From assembly GCA_947473475.1 (NCBI GenBank), contig CANJBZ010000007.1, positions 48,422 to 112,421 of the forward strand: a stretch of 64,000 nt of DNA, written 5' to 3'. Numbering within the stretch: position 1 is the stretch's first letter; the number at the start of each line of letters is the position of its first letter. Shown piece by piece: positions 31,937 through 40,601 of the stretch. The notes under the pieces are model-generated. The model did no database searches and was not told where the DNA came from. It saw only the letters and a list, made by a program, of their open reading frames with translations. The DNA is from Alphaproteobacteria bacterium. Its GTDB lineage: Bacteria > Pseudomonadota > Alphaproteobacteria > Micropepsales > Micropepsaceae. Position numbers and translations under genes: made by a program.

Positions 31937-33628
31937 ATGAGCCTGAAGAAATGGCTGTTGGCATCGGCTCTGGCGCTCGCGCTTACGCCCGCCGGTGCGC
32001 AATCGCCCCGGTTCAGCGTAGTTGAAGCCAGCATTGCCGACATGCAGACGGCGCTGGCGCGGCGCCGCGTGACCAGCCGGGAACTGGTCCAGCAATATCT
32101 CGCGCGCATTGCGACCTATGAAGACAAATTCCACGCCGCGCTGACCATCAATCCCAATGCGCTGGCCGAAGCCGACGTGCTCGACCGCGAACGCGCCCGT
32201 GGCCGTATTCGCGGGCCGCTGCATGGCATTCCGATTGCGCTGAAAGACAACATTCACACCACGAACATGCCGACGACCGGGGGCGCGCTGGCGTTCGATG
32301 GCTTGGTGCCTCCCTACGAAGCGACGTTAACCAAAAACCTGCGTGACGCCGGTGCGATCATCATTGCCAAAACCGGCATGACCGAACTCGCCAATTGGGT
32401 CGCCGGTGCGCCGACGCCGATGCCGGGCAATTACAATGCGATGGGCGGCTACGGCTATAACCCTTACGATCCGCGGCGCGATCCGCGCGAGGGCTTCTTT
32501 GACGGCCGGCCGGCGATGCTGACCGGCGGCTCAAGCTCCGGGATCGGCACCACGGCGAATTTCTGGGCGGCGAATGTCGGGACGGAAACGTCCGGCTCGA
32601 TCCTGAACCCGTCCAATTGGATGATGCTGGTGGGCATCAAACCGACGGTCGGACGAATCAGCCGCTATGGCGTGATTCCAATCACCGCCGATCAGGATAC
32701 GCCGGGTCCCATGACCAAATATGTGCGCGACGCGGCGATTCTGCTGGGTGTGCTGGAAGGGGCTATGCCAGATCCGAACGATCCCGCGACCAGCAATTGC
32801 GCCCGGCCGCCGAAGGGCGATTACACGCAATTTCTGAAGGAGGATGCGCTGAAAGGCGCGCGCATCGGTATTCCGCGAGCGTTCTTCTATGAACCCGCCG
32901 TGGCTCCGGGCGATGCTCTTGCCAGCGGCGGTCTTAACCCAGAGCGCATGCAGGCGATGAATGAAGCCATTGCCGTGCTGAAGGCGAAGGGCGCGATCAT
33001 TGTCGATCCGGCCGACATACCCAGCGTCTTGGAACAGGACCCGGCGGAAAATTTCATCAATTGGGGAATATGCGGCGCCGGATTCGATCCGAGCGCGCTG
33101 GCTGACGGCTGCTCCATTGTTTTGGAATACGGCATGAAGCGCGATTTCAATGCGTGGCTGCGCTCGCTGGGCGCCCGCGCGCCGGTGCCGTCTCTGACGG
33201 CGCTGCGCGACTGGAACAACGCGCACATCGAAGCGGGCGCCATCAAATACGGTCAGTCGACGCTCGACAAATCCGACGCCATCGATCTGGTGGAAGACCG
33301 CGCGCGCTACGAATCCGATCGCGCCAAGGACATTCGGCTAACGGCAACGCATGGCATCGACGAAGTGATGAAGGCCGAGCGCCTGGATGCGCTGCTGTTT
33401 CCGGGCCAGCTTGGAGCGGCGATTGCAGCGCGGCCGGGTTATCCGACGGTCACGGTGCCCTTCGCCAAAGTGCCGAACGAGCCTACGCCGGCTTTCCCGG
33501 ACGGCTTCAACGCCAAGCCTGCGCCGTTCGGCGTAAGTTTCACCGGCATGGCCTGCAGCGAACCCAAACTCCTCGCGCTCGCCTACGCCTTCGAACAAGC
33601 CACCAAACGCCGCATCCCACCACCGTAG
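31937..33628 (+). CDS. Exported amidase-signature family protein
   Basis: 563-residue amidase-signature hydrolase with an N-terminal signal peptide (about 1-21, ends GAQ), so it acts in the periplasm or outside. The Ser-cisSer-Lys triad is visible: K103 in ALKDNI, a serine in GGSSSGIG (199-201) and the nucleophile S221 in GTETSGSI. Family members cleave C-N bonds of amides; exported ones are often annotated as Glu-tRNA amidotransferase-like by mistake, but this is clearly not GatA. A non-standard insertion (about 163-190, YGYNPYDPRRDPREG) lies before the Ser loop. Start at 31937 behind GGAAGGGG. Substrate unknown. Confidence 0.88.
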   Translation: MSLKKWLLASALALALTPAGAQSPRFSVVEASIADMQTALARRRVTSRELVQQYLARIATYEDKFHAALTINPNALAEADVLDRERARGRIRGPLHGIPIALKDNIHTTNMPTTGGALAFDGLVPPYEATLTKNLRDAGAIIIAKTGMTELANWVAGAPTPMPGNYNAMGGYGYNPYDPRRDPREGFFDGRPAMLTGGSSSGIGTTANFWAANVGTETSGSILNPSNWMMLVGIKPTVGRISRYGVIPITADQDTPGPMTKYVRDAAILLGVLEGAMPDPNDPATSNCARPPKGDYTQFLKEDALKGARIGIPRAFFYEPAVAPGDALASGGLNPERMQAMNEAIAVLKAKGAIIVDPADIPSVLEQDPAENFINWGICGAGFDPSALADGCSIVLEYGMKRDFNAWLRSLGARAPVPSLTALRDWNNAHIEAGAIKYGQSTLDKSDAIDLVEDRARYESDRAKDIRLTATHGIDEVMKAERLDALLFPGQLGAAIAARPGYPTVTVPFAKVPNEPTPAFPDGFNAKPAPFGVSFTGMACSEPKLLALAYAFEQATKRRIPPP

Positions 33629-33786
33629 ATCCTCCCCCCGCGTAGCGAAGCGCAGCGGGGGAGGGGGACCACGAAGTGGTGGAGGGGGCGGCGGTCCGCG
33701 CAGCCCTGCGATCATGCGTCCTTCGAGGCGCCGCGCAAAAGCGCGGCGCACCTCAGGATGACGGGAAGCGAGGGACGGGTGACTTT
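33629..33786. repeat. Two dispersed palindromic repeats between amidase and MBL array
   Basis: CTCCCCCCGCGTAGCGAAGCG...CAGCGGGGGAG at 33631-33664 is a hairpin of the CTCCCC family, with CCACGAAGTGG just after. A second element at about 33718-33762 (CGTCCTTCGAGGCGCCGCGC...GCGCACCTCAGGATGACG) is the CCTTCGAG...CTCAGGATGA palindrome common between genes in alphaproteobacteria; a related copy is at 55858-55898. They lie between two convergent genes. Confidence 0.6.
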
Positions 33787-35421
33787 TTACTTCTTCTCCG
33801 CAGCCTTCACCACGCGCTCCGCCTGCGCGTAATCACCCACGCTGCCGTGCCCCCCGGCAAACTTCACCGGCTTCAGCCCCAGCTTGTCGACCGCGTGAAT
33901 CACCGCCGCCAAATTAGGATTGGAAGCCGTCACGGGCGGCCCCGGATTCCAGATGTCCGTCACCAGCCCCAGCTTCAGATCCGGCAGCCAGCCCATCTGC
34001 ATATCGTCCGCATGCGGATTGTCGATCATGTAGAAATCGACTTCGCGGTTCCCCTCCTTGACCGTCCATGTGCCGGTGTTCTCGATGACCTCCGGCTTGT
34101 AAGGCTTGTCCTTCGACGGCGCGTTCCAATTCTGGGTTTGCGGCCGCGCCAGCGCCTTGCGGAAATAATCGCCGTCGCCCTTGCCCACAACCACGGTCGC
34201 GCCTTCTCCAATGAAGGTGCGCATGCCGCCGACATGGTCGACATGGTGATGCGACAGCACCAGATATTTGATCGGCTTGTTGCCGTATTTCTGGCGAGCG
34301 ACCTTCAAATGCGCGATGGCCTGGCCGTCATCGTTGGGCGCTTCCATCGCGATGAGATACGGCCCCATATCGATGAAGACGGTGTTGTGGGTCCAGCCTT
34401 GCGTCTCGCTGATATAGGGCCCTATGTCGGCAATCGTCGGGCTTGTGCCTTCGTCGCCATATTGGTTGTCCACGTCCATATAGAAGGACGAGTAGGTCCG
34501 CCGGATTGCCCAATGGAACGGCGTGACCCGCGGATCCATGGGTTTGGCCGCCTTAGCAAGCTGATCGGCGGGAATGTCGAACAGGTTCGCTGCCAGCGTA
34601 GGATTGGCGACGACATCGCGAATGGTCATGTCGCAAATCGTCATGCCGTTCAGCGTGTAGAAAATGTGGAACGGCATTTTGGTGCCGGCTACGTCGCGCC
34701 AATCGAAGAACTCGGCGTCGTAGTTGGAATCGCCTTCGAGCGCGTCCCAGTCCGGTGTGCGGACCCGCGCCGGCAGGTTGGTCGCCGGATCGAACATCAC
34801 GATAAACGTGCCGTAGTCGCTCTTATATTGCACGGCCGGATACGTCTTGCCGTTCACCGTCTGATCCGCCATCGCCGTTACGCGGTCGGGATGCGCCTTC
34901 ATTGCGGGAACGATGTTGAGGCGCTCTTGTTCGCGCAACGTAACGGTCAGGCGCTTTCCTGAAAACGTATGCGCCGTCACACCGTTGAGCATGACGGCCC
35001 GCTTGGGCGTGCGTCCGTTCGACGCTTCGTTGCCGACGTTCCACCCCGCTGTCGCCGTTACGACCTCATAGTAATTGCGGCGCAGGCCGTCGTCGTTCTT
35101 CGGCCGGTCCCACCACCAATTGCGCGTCAGATTGCGCGAAATGTCGCGATACTGAATCAGTTCGGACGAATTCACGCCCGGCTTGTCCGGATCGTGTACC
35201 GAATAAGATTCGCCCGGATCGTACTGCGCCAGATGCGCCTTCAGCGTGATCGTCTTCAGCGCCGCGATCTTGTCGCCGCCCATGGCCGCATAAGCGGCAT
35301 CGACGCGCGCCTGCGCGCTTTGCGCCGGTGCTGCAACCGCCAACGGAAACGTCATACCGGCAACAGCGCCCAACGTTGCGGTGCTCAGCAGTGCCGCAAC
35401 AACGATACTTTTCCTGGACAT
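33787..35421 (-). CDS. Exported MBL-fold hydrolase, array copy A
   Basis: 544 aa from the ATG at 35421 (a TTG one codon earlier is an alternative). Signal peptide about 1-29. Two parts: an N-terminal beta-rich region (about 40-310, with VQYKSDYGTFIVMFDPATNLPARVRT) and a C-terminal metallo-beta-lactamase fold. Metal ligands: H391-x-H393-x-D395-H396 (SHHHVDH), probably H470 (DNPHA), D489 (VTDIW) and H525 (GGHG). It is the most divergent of the five: SNYDAEFFDW instead of the common DYDxTLSDW, and LTRNWWWDRPKNDDGLRRNYYE in place of the RPRxGGxRxYxE block. Last gene of the array. Zn-dependent hydrolase; substrate unknown. Confidence 0.88.
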   Translation of the reverse strand: MSRKSIVVAALLSTATLGAVAGMTFPLAVAAPAQSAQARVDAAYAAMGGDKIAALKTITLKAHLAQYDPGESYSVHDPDKPGVNSSELIQYRDISRNLTRNWWWDRPKNDDGLRRNYYEVVTATAGWNVGNEASNGRTPKRAVMLNGVTAHTFSGKRLTVTLREQERLNIVPAMKAHPDRVTAMADQTVNGKTYPAVQYKSDYGTFIVMFDPATNLPARVRTPDWDALEGDSNYDAEFFDWRDVAGTKMPFHIFYTLNGMTICDMTIRDVVANPTLAANLFDIPADQLAKAAKPMDPRVTPFHWAIRRTYSSFYMDVDNQYGDEGTSPTIADIGPYISETQGWTHNTVFIDMGPYLIAMEAPNDDGQAIAHLKVARQKYGNKPIKYLVLSHHHVDHVGGMRTFIGEGATVVVGKGDGDYFRKALARPQTQNWNAPSKDKPYKPEVIENTGTWTVKEGNREVDFYMIDNPHADDMQMGWLPDLKLGLVTDIWNPGPPVTASNPNLAAVIHAVDKLGLKPVKFAGGHGSVGDYAQAERVVKAAEKK

Positions 35422-35442
35422 CAATGCGTCTCCTGTTGCCCG

Positions 35443-37059
35443 TTAGCGCGTGCCGACGGCGCGCACGACATCCGCATAATTGCCGACGGAGCCATGCCCG
35501 CCCGCAAAACGCTCGGGCTGGATGCCCATTTTCTGCACGCCGTTTACCAGCGCGATCATGTTGGGATTGGCCATCGCTATGGGCGCGCCCGGATTCCACA
35601 AATCCGTGACAAAGCCCAGCTTGGCATCCGGCACATAGGGGATGAGGTAGCCTTGCGCGTGCGGGTTATCGAGCACGAAGGCATCGATCTCGCGCCCGCC
35701 ATCGTTCACGCTCCACTTGCCATCGACTTCGATGACCTTCGGGGTGTAAGCGCCGACATTATAGCCATTCGTGCCGCGCGGCGCGGCGAGCGCCTTGCGG
35801 AAGAACGCGCCGTCGCCTTTACCGACCACCACGGTGGCGCCTTCCGCTGCATAGGCGCGCATGCCGCCAGTGTGGTCGACGTGATGATGCGTCAGGACGA
35901 GATAGCGGAACGGCTTGCCAGGATATTTCTGCTTTGCCATCGCAATGATGGCCTGGCTTTGGCCGTCATCGCCCGGCGCTTCAAATGCGACGAGATAGGT
36001 GTTGGTGGCTACAATCAGCGTGTTGTGCGTGCCGCCGGTCACCTGACTGATGTTTGGCGCAATCTCCGTCATGGTCAGGGCGTTGCCGTCATCGGTATAG
36101 AGCGCGTCGGAGTCCAGATAAAACCCAGACGCCAGACGGCGGATGATCCACTGATACGGCGCCTTGCCGATCGGCGCGGGTGTTACCGCCTTACCGCGAA
36201 TAGCGACAGGAGCGCGGAACGCGTCCACGGCCAGCGAGGGGTTCATATCGTAGGACGCGACCGTCTCGTCATACACTTTGAAGCCGTTCAGCGTGTAGAC
36301 CATGTGGAACGGCAGCTTGATGCCTTCCACCGTCCGCCAATCGGAAAGCGTCATGTCGTAATCGGCATCGCCCATCAGATGGTCGAAATCGCGCGTGCGC
36401 ACGACGGCGGGCAGTTTGGTCGCCGGATCGAACATCACAATGAACGTGCCGTGATCGCCGCGATACTGCACCGCGGGATAGCGTTTGCCGCCGACGGTTT
36501 GGTCCGGATATTCGACAATGCGCTCAGGATTTTCGTGCATACCGAGCACGATGGCGAGCCGTTCCTGCTCGCGCAGTTCAACCCGCAAACGCAGGCCCGA
36601 CATCGTGTGGGCGGGCGGCATGCCGACGGTGCGCTTTACGGGTGGGAAGTTCGAATCGTTGCCCATGACGTAGCCGCCTTCCGCGGAGAATATCTCCGTG
36701 AAGTCGCGGGTGCCGCCTGCGGGGCGGGGACGCTTCCATTCGATGCGTGTTTGGGCGCGGGCGTGGTCCCAGCTATGGACGAAGGTCGACGTGCCCCCGT
36801 CCGGCTTGGTGAGATCGGCGACCGATGAGGACTCGCCCGGCTCCCACTGCTGGATGGTGCCGCGCGTAATCAGGGTCACCAGCATTTCCGGATCGCGGAA
36901 GCCTTCGCCCTTGTACTGGTCTGTCAACCCCATGGCTTCGTAGGCCGCGAGTGCGCGCGCCTGGGGCGTATTGGCGGGCGCGGCCCATGCCAGCGCCGAA
37001 CCGAAAGCGACGGCAATGGCCGTCATTGCAACGAATGCTTTTGCGTTTGTTTTAGGCAT
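35443..37059 (-). CDS. Exported MBL-fold hydrolase, array copy B
   Basis: 538 aa, start behind GGGAGGGATGGG. Signal peptide about 1-26 (ends AWA). N-terminal region includes WKRPRPAGGTRDFTEIFSAEGGYVMGND and AVQYRGDHGTFIVMFDPATKLPAVVRTRDFDHLMGD. MBL ligands: H391-x-H393-x-D395-H396 (THHHVDH), H467 (DNPHA), D486 (VTDLW) and H522 (GGHG). The GKGDGAFFRKAL segment between ligands is common to the array. Closest to copies D and E by wording of the C-terminal half (DAKLGFVTDLWNPG). A stem-loop lies upstream, and the stop-to-start gap to copy A is 21 bases. Confidence 0.88.
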   Translation of the reverse strand: MPKTNAKAFVAMTAIAVAFGSALAWAAPANTPQARALAAYEAMGLTDQYKGEGFRDPEMLVTLITRGTIQQWEPGESSSVADLTKPDGGTSTFVHSWDHARAQTRIEWKRPRPAGGTRDFTEIFSAEGGYVMGNDSNFPPVKRTVGMPPAHTMSGLRLRVELREQERLAIVLGMHENPERIVEYPDQTVGGKRYPAVQYRGDHGTFIVMFDPATKLPAVVRTRDFDHLMGDADYDMTLSDWRTVEGIKLPFHMVYTLNGFKVYDETVASYDMNPSLAVDAFRAPVAIRGKAVTPAPIGKAPYQWIIRRLASGFYLDSDALYTDDGNALTMTEIAPNISQVTGGTHNTLIVATNTYLVAFEAPGDDGQSQAIIAMAKQKYPGKPFRYLVLTHHHVDHTGGMRAYAAEGATVVVGKGDGAFFRKALAAPRGTNGYNVGAYTPKVIEVDGKWSVNDGGREIDAFVLDNPHAQGYLIPYVPDAKLGFVTDLWNPGAPIAMANPNMIALVNGVQKMGIQPERFAGGHGSVGNYADVVRAVGTR

Positions 37060-37077
37060 CCCATCCCTCCCAAAGAT

Positions 37078-37106
37078 GCGGGCGAGCCTTTCAAGGGCTC
37101 GCCCGC
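37078..37106. other. Stem-loop between MBL copies B and C
   Basis: GCGGGCGAGCC (37078-37088) and GGCTCGCCCGC (37096-37106) form a perfect 11-base stem with a 7-base loop in the 83-base gap. On the minus strand it is followed by the ribosome site of copy B, not by a T-run, so attenuation or message processing is more likely than full termination. Confidence 0.5.
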
Positions 37107-37142
37107 GGTAACCTTACAGAAGAGACAGGCCAGGCTCAAACG

Positions 37143-38831
37143 CTAGCGGTTGCCGACCACCTTTACGACGTCGGCATAATTGCCGATGGCGCCGTGGCCG
37201 CCCGCGAACCGTTCCGGCTGAACGCCGGCCTTTTTCACGGCATCGACAATGTTGACCAGGACCGGGTTGGACGCCGTCACCGGCGCACCCGGATTCCACA
37301 GGTCGGTGACCCAGCCGAGCTTGGCGTCGGGCACGTACGGGAAAATATAGCCCGTGGCATGATCCGTTGGCAGCGCGTAGGCGGCGACTTCGCGGCCGGC
37401 GTCGTTGACGCTCCACTTGCCGTCAACCTCGATCACCTTCGCCTGAACCTTCCCTTTGATCGGGTAGATGTTCATGCCCGCCGGCGCGTTCAGAACCTTG
37501 CGCCAGAAAGCGCCGTCCCCTTTGCCGACGACCAAAGTCGCACCTTGCGCGGCATAGGCGCGAACCCCGCCAGTGTGGTCGATGTGGTGATGGGTCAGGA
37601 CGACATAGCGCACCGGCTTGCCCGGATATTTCTGCGCCGCCATGTCCAGCACCTTGTTGGACAATCCGTCATCGCCCGGCGCATCGAACACGACGAGATA
37701 GCTGTTCGTCGCCACCAGCATGGTGTTGTGCGAGCCACCCGTGATGAAGGTGGTGTTGGGAGCCACGTCCTGCATGCGCAGCGCATTGCCATCGTCCGTG
37801 TACAGTGCATCGGAGTCGAGATAGAAGCCGTTGCCCATGCGCCGCAAGATCCATTGGAACGGCACATCGCGGATAGAGGCGGGCGGCGGGGCGCCACGGC
37901 GCAACGCCGCCGGAACGGTGAACGCATCCACCGCAAGCTGCGGGTTCAACTGCACCTGTTGATAGGTGATGTCGAAAATCTTGTTGCCGTTCGCCGTGAT
38001 GACCTGGTGGAACGGAAGCTTGATCCCCATGCCGATGTCGCGCCAATCCGACAGCGTGTCGTCGTAATCGGTGTCGCCGTAATAGACTTCCCAATCTTTC
38101 GTGCGGATGATCGCGGGCAAATGCGTCTGGCGGTCGTACAGCACTATATAGGTACCATAATCGGCGCGATATTGAGCCGCCGGATAGGTCTTAACGCCGG
38201 CGCGCTGATCGGCAATCTCCGACACCCGTTCCGGATGCTCATGCATGTCGGCGATGACTTCCAGCCGCTTCAACTCGCGCAACGTCGCGGTCAGGCGCTT
38301 GCCGGACATCTGGTGCGCCGGTTGGCCGTTTATCATGACCGCGCGTTGCGGCTGAGCGCCGTTGACGTCCACGCCCATGACATAACCGCCAAGCGTGCTG
38401 TTCGGGCTGTATTCGTCGGTGATGATCTCGGCGTAGTTGCGCATCCCGCCGCCGGCGCGCGGACGCTGCCATTGCATGCGGTACAGACCGCGCGAACGGT
38501 CCCAGTTCGTCGTGAAAGTGGATGTGCCCCAATCGGGCTTGGTCCCGTCGTCCACCGATGTGGACTCGCCGGGGTCCCAGGCTTGCAGGCTGCCTCTGAC
38601 GATCAGCGTCACAATGGCGGGGGCGAGCTTTTCATCGGTCAGCCCGATGGCTTTATAACAGTCGTCCGCCAGTTTGTGCGGGCCGGTGCCCGTCGAAAGA
38701 ACGCCGGCGCCGACACCGGCGTCTCCGAGGCCCGCCGCGCCTTGCGCCCATGCGACGGCGCCAAACCCTGTCGCTACGCTCACACACGCCGCACCGAGAA
38801 GCGCGGCTACCGTTACGCTCGGTCTAACCAT
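37143..38831 (-). CDS. Exported MBL-fold hydrolase, array copy C
   Basis: 562 aa, the longest copy. Signal peptide about 1-29 (ends AWAQ), then a Gly-rich linker GAAGLGDAGVGAGVLSTG that the other copies lack. MBL ligands: H414-x-H416-x-D418-H419 (THHHIDH), H491 in TDHATG (the usual DNPHA is changed to TDHA but the His is retained), D510 (VTDLW), H546 (GGHG). The N-terminal part reads QYRADYGTYIVLYDRQTHLPAIIRTKDW and has one extra residue pair (DIGMGIKLPFH). Middle gene of the array, with about 80-100-base gaps on both sides. Substrate unknown. Confidence 0.88.
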   Translation of the reverse strand: MVRPSVTVAALLGAACVSVATGFGAVAWAQGAAGLGDAGVGAGVLSTGTGPHKLADDCYKAIGLTDEKLAPAIVTLIVRGSLQAWDPGESTSVDDGTKPDWGTSTFTTNWDRSRGLYRMQWQRPRAGGGMRNYAEIITDEYSPNSTLGGYVMGVDVNGAQPQRAVMINGQPAHQMSGKRLTATLRELKRLEVIADMHEHPERVSEIADQRAGVKTYPAAQYRADYGTYIVLYDRQTHLPAIIRTKDWEVYYGDTDYDDTLSDWRDIGMGIKLPFHQVITANGNKIFDITYQQVQLNPQLAVDAFTVPAALRRGAPPPASIRDVPFQWILRRMGNGFYLDSDALYTDDGNALRMQDVAPNTTFITGGSHNTMLVATNSYLVVFDAPGDDGLSNKVLDMAAQKYPGKPVRYVVLTHHHIDHTGGVRAYAAQGATLVVGKGDGAFWRKVLNAPAGMNIYPIKGKVQAKVIEVDGKWSVNDAGREVAAYALPTDHATGYIFPYVPDAKLGWVTDLWNPGAPVTASNPVLVNIVDAVKKAGVQPERFAGGHGAIGNYADVVKVVGNR

Positions 38832-38933
38832 CCTTGGCTCCCTCCCTGGAGTGTCCGGGAGGCTCCTTTTCGGGGGCTCCCAGGCACAACATTAAGAGAG
38901 ACGCGGGCGCTTCTCAAAGGCGGATTTGCGCCC

Positions 38934-40568
38934 TTAACGCGCGCTGCCGACCGCTTTCGTTAAATCGGCGTAATTGCCGACCGCGCCGTGACCGCCCGCG
39001 AACCGCTCCGGCTGCACGCCGGCCTTCTCCATGCCGCGCACGATGGCGACCATGTTGGGGTTAGCGTTGGCGACCGCCGGTCCCGGATTCCACAAATCCG
39101 TGACGAAGCCGAGCTTGGCGTCCGGCACATAGGGGATGAGGTAGCCCTGGGCATGCGGGTTATCGAGCGAAAAGGCGTCGATTTCCCGGCCGCCGTCATT
39201 GACCGACCACTTGCCGTTCACCTCGATGACTTTGGGGGTGACGGCGCCTTTGAGCGTGTACGGGTTCATGTTCGCGGGCGCGCTCAAGACTTTGCGGAAA
39301 AACGCGCCATCGCCCTTGCCGACGACCACGGTTGCTCCGTCCGCCACGAAGGCGCGCACGCCGCCGGAATGATCGATATGGTGGTGCGTGAGCACGACGT
39401 AGCGGAAGTTCTTGCCCGGATATTTCTGCTTCGCCATGTCGATGACTGCTTGCGACAGGCCGTCGTCGCCGGGCGCCTCAAACGCAACCAGATAGGTGTT
39501 GGTGGCAACGATCAGCGTGTTGTGGCTGCCGCCGGTGGCCAGCGAGATATTCGGCGCCACATCGGTCAGCTTCAGGCTGCCGCCGTCATCCGTGTAAAGA
39601 GCATCGGAGTCGAGATAGAATCCCGTGGCAAGGCGGCGAACGATCCACTGATAGGGCGTCTTGCCGACGGATGCCGGTTTGGACGCCTTGCCGCGCAGGG
39701 CGGCGGGAATGTTGAACACATCGGTCGCCTGCGCCGCGTTGGTGCGGTATTCGGCGATCGTGGTGTCGAAGATTTTCACGCCGTTGAGCGTATGCACGAT
39801 GTGAAACGGCAGCATAAAGCCGTTCACATCCCGCCAGTCCGTCATGGTTGCGTCGAAATTCGCATCGCCCATCAGCTGGTCGAAATCGCGCGTGCGCACG
39901 ATCGCGGGCAGCTTGGTCGCCGGATCGAACATCACGATGAACGTGCCGTTGTCGCTCCGGTATTGGGCGGCCTTATACGATTTGCCGCCAACCGTCTGGT
40001 CCGGGAAGTCCGAAACACGCTCGGGATTGTCGTGCATCATGATGACGATGTTGTTGCGCTCCTGCTCGCGCATCAGCGCGCGCAGCCGCAAGCCCGACAT
40101 CGTATGCAGCATCTGGTTGTTGGGACCCTGCACCGCGCGGGTCGTCAGGGCGCCGTTGGCGTCATTGCCAATAACATAGCCGCCGCCGTCGATCATGATC
40201 TCGGTGTAGGTGCGCATGCCACCGCCGGCGCGCGGGCGCTGCCATTCGATGCGGAAGGCCTCCTTGGAGCGGTCCCAATTCGTGACGAAGGTCGAGGTGC
40301 CCCAATCGGGCTTCGCCAGATCGCTCACCGATTCGGACTCGCCCGGATCCCACGCCTGCACGCTGCCGCGCACCGTCAATGTCACCAGTGTGTCGCGTGC
40401 CTGCGCGCCGCCGTCCAAGCGATATTCGCCGCCCAGTCCCAGGGCGCCATAGGCCGTCTCGACGCGCGTCTGCGGCGTGTCGGCCGGTGCGGCAATTCCT
40501 GAACCGATGGCCGCAAAAGCGGCAAAACCCATCAACGCCGCTGCGATTTTCATGCTTGTTCTACGCAT
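38934..40568 (-). CDS. Exported MBL-fold hydrolase, array copy D
   Basis: 544 aa, start at 40568 (MRRTSMKI) seven bases below GGAGG; the ATG 15 bases later (MKIAAA) is the alternative. Signal peptide about 1-28 (ends GIAA). MBL ligands: H395-x-H397-x-D399-H400 (THHHIDHSGG), H472, D491, H527. N-terminal half: TLSGLRLRALMREQER, AAQYRSDNGTFIVMFDPATKLPAIVRTRDFDQLMGD. Copies D and E share FDQLMGD and RGMEKxGxxPERFAGGHGAVGNYADL and are probably the youngest pair. Confidence 0.88.
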   Translation of the reverse strand: MRRTSMKIAAALMGFAAFAAIGSGIAAPADTPQTRVETAYGALGLGGEYRLDGGAQARDTLVTLTVRGSVQAWDPGESESVSDLAKPDWGTSTFVTNWDRSKEAFRIEWQRPRAGGGMRTYTEIMIDGGGYVIGNDANGALTTRAVQGPNNQMLHTMSGLRLRALMREQERNNIVIMMHDNPERVSDFPDQTVGGKSYKAAQYRSDNGTFIVMFDPATKLPAIVRTRDFDQLMGDANFDATMTDWRDVNGFMLPFHIVHTLNGVKIFDTTIAEYRTNAAQATDVFNIPAALRGKASKPASVGKTPYQWIVRRLATGFYLDSDALYTDDGGSLKLTDVAPNISLATGGSHNTLIVATNTYLVAFEAPGDDGLSQAVIDMAKQKYPGKNFRYVVLTHHHIDHSGGVRAFVADGATVVVGKGDGAFFRKVLSAPANMNPYTLKGAVTPKVIEVNGKWSVNDGGREIDAFSLDNPHAQGYLIPYVPDAKLGFVTDLWNPGPAVANANPNMVAIVRGMEKAGVQPERFAGGHGAVGNYADLTKAVGSAR

Positions 40569-40601
40569 CTTTTCTCCTCCCAAGTGTTCTTGCGTTATTA
40601 T

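Noticed and set aside
31937..33628. Calling the amidase GatA (Glu-tRNA amidotransferase subunit A)
   Set aside because: It carries a signal peptide and an insertion before the Ser loop, and no gatB or gatC lies beside it.
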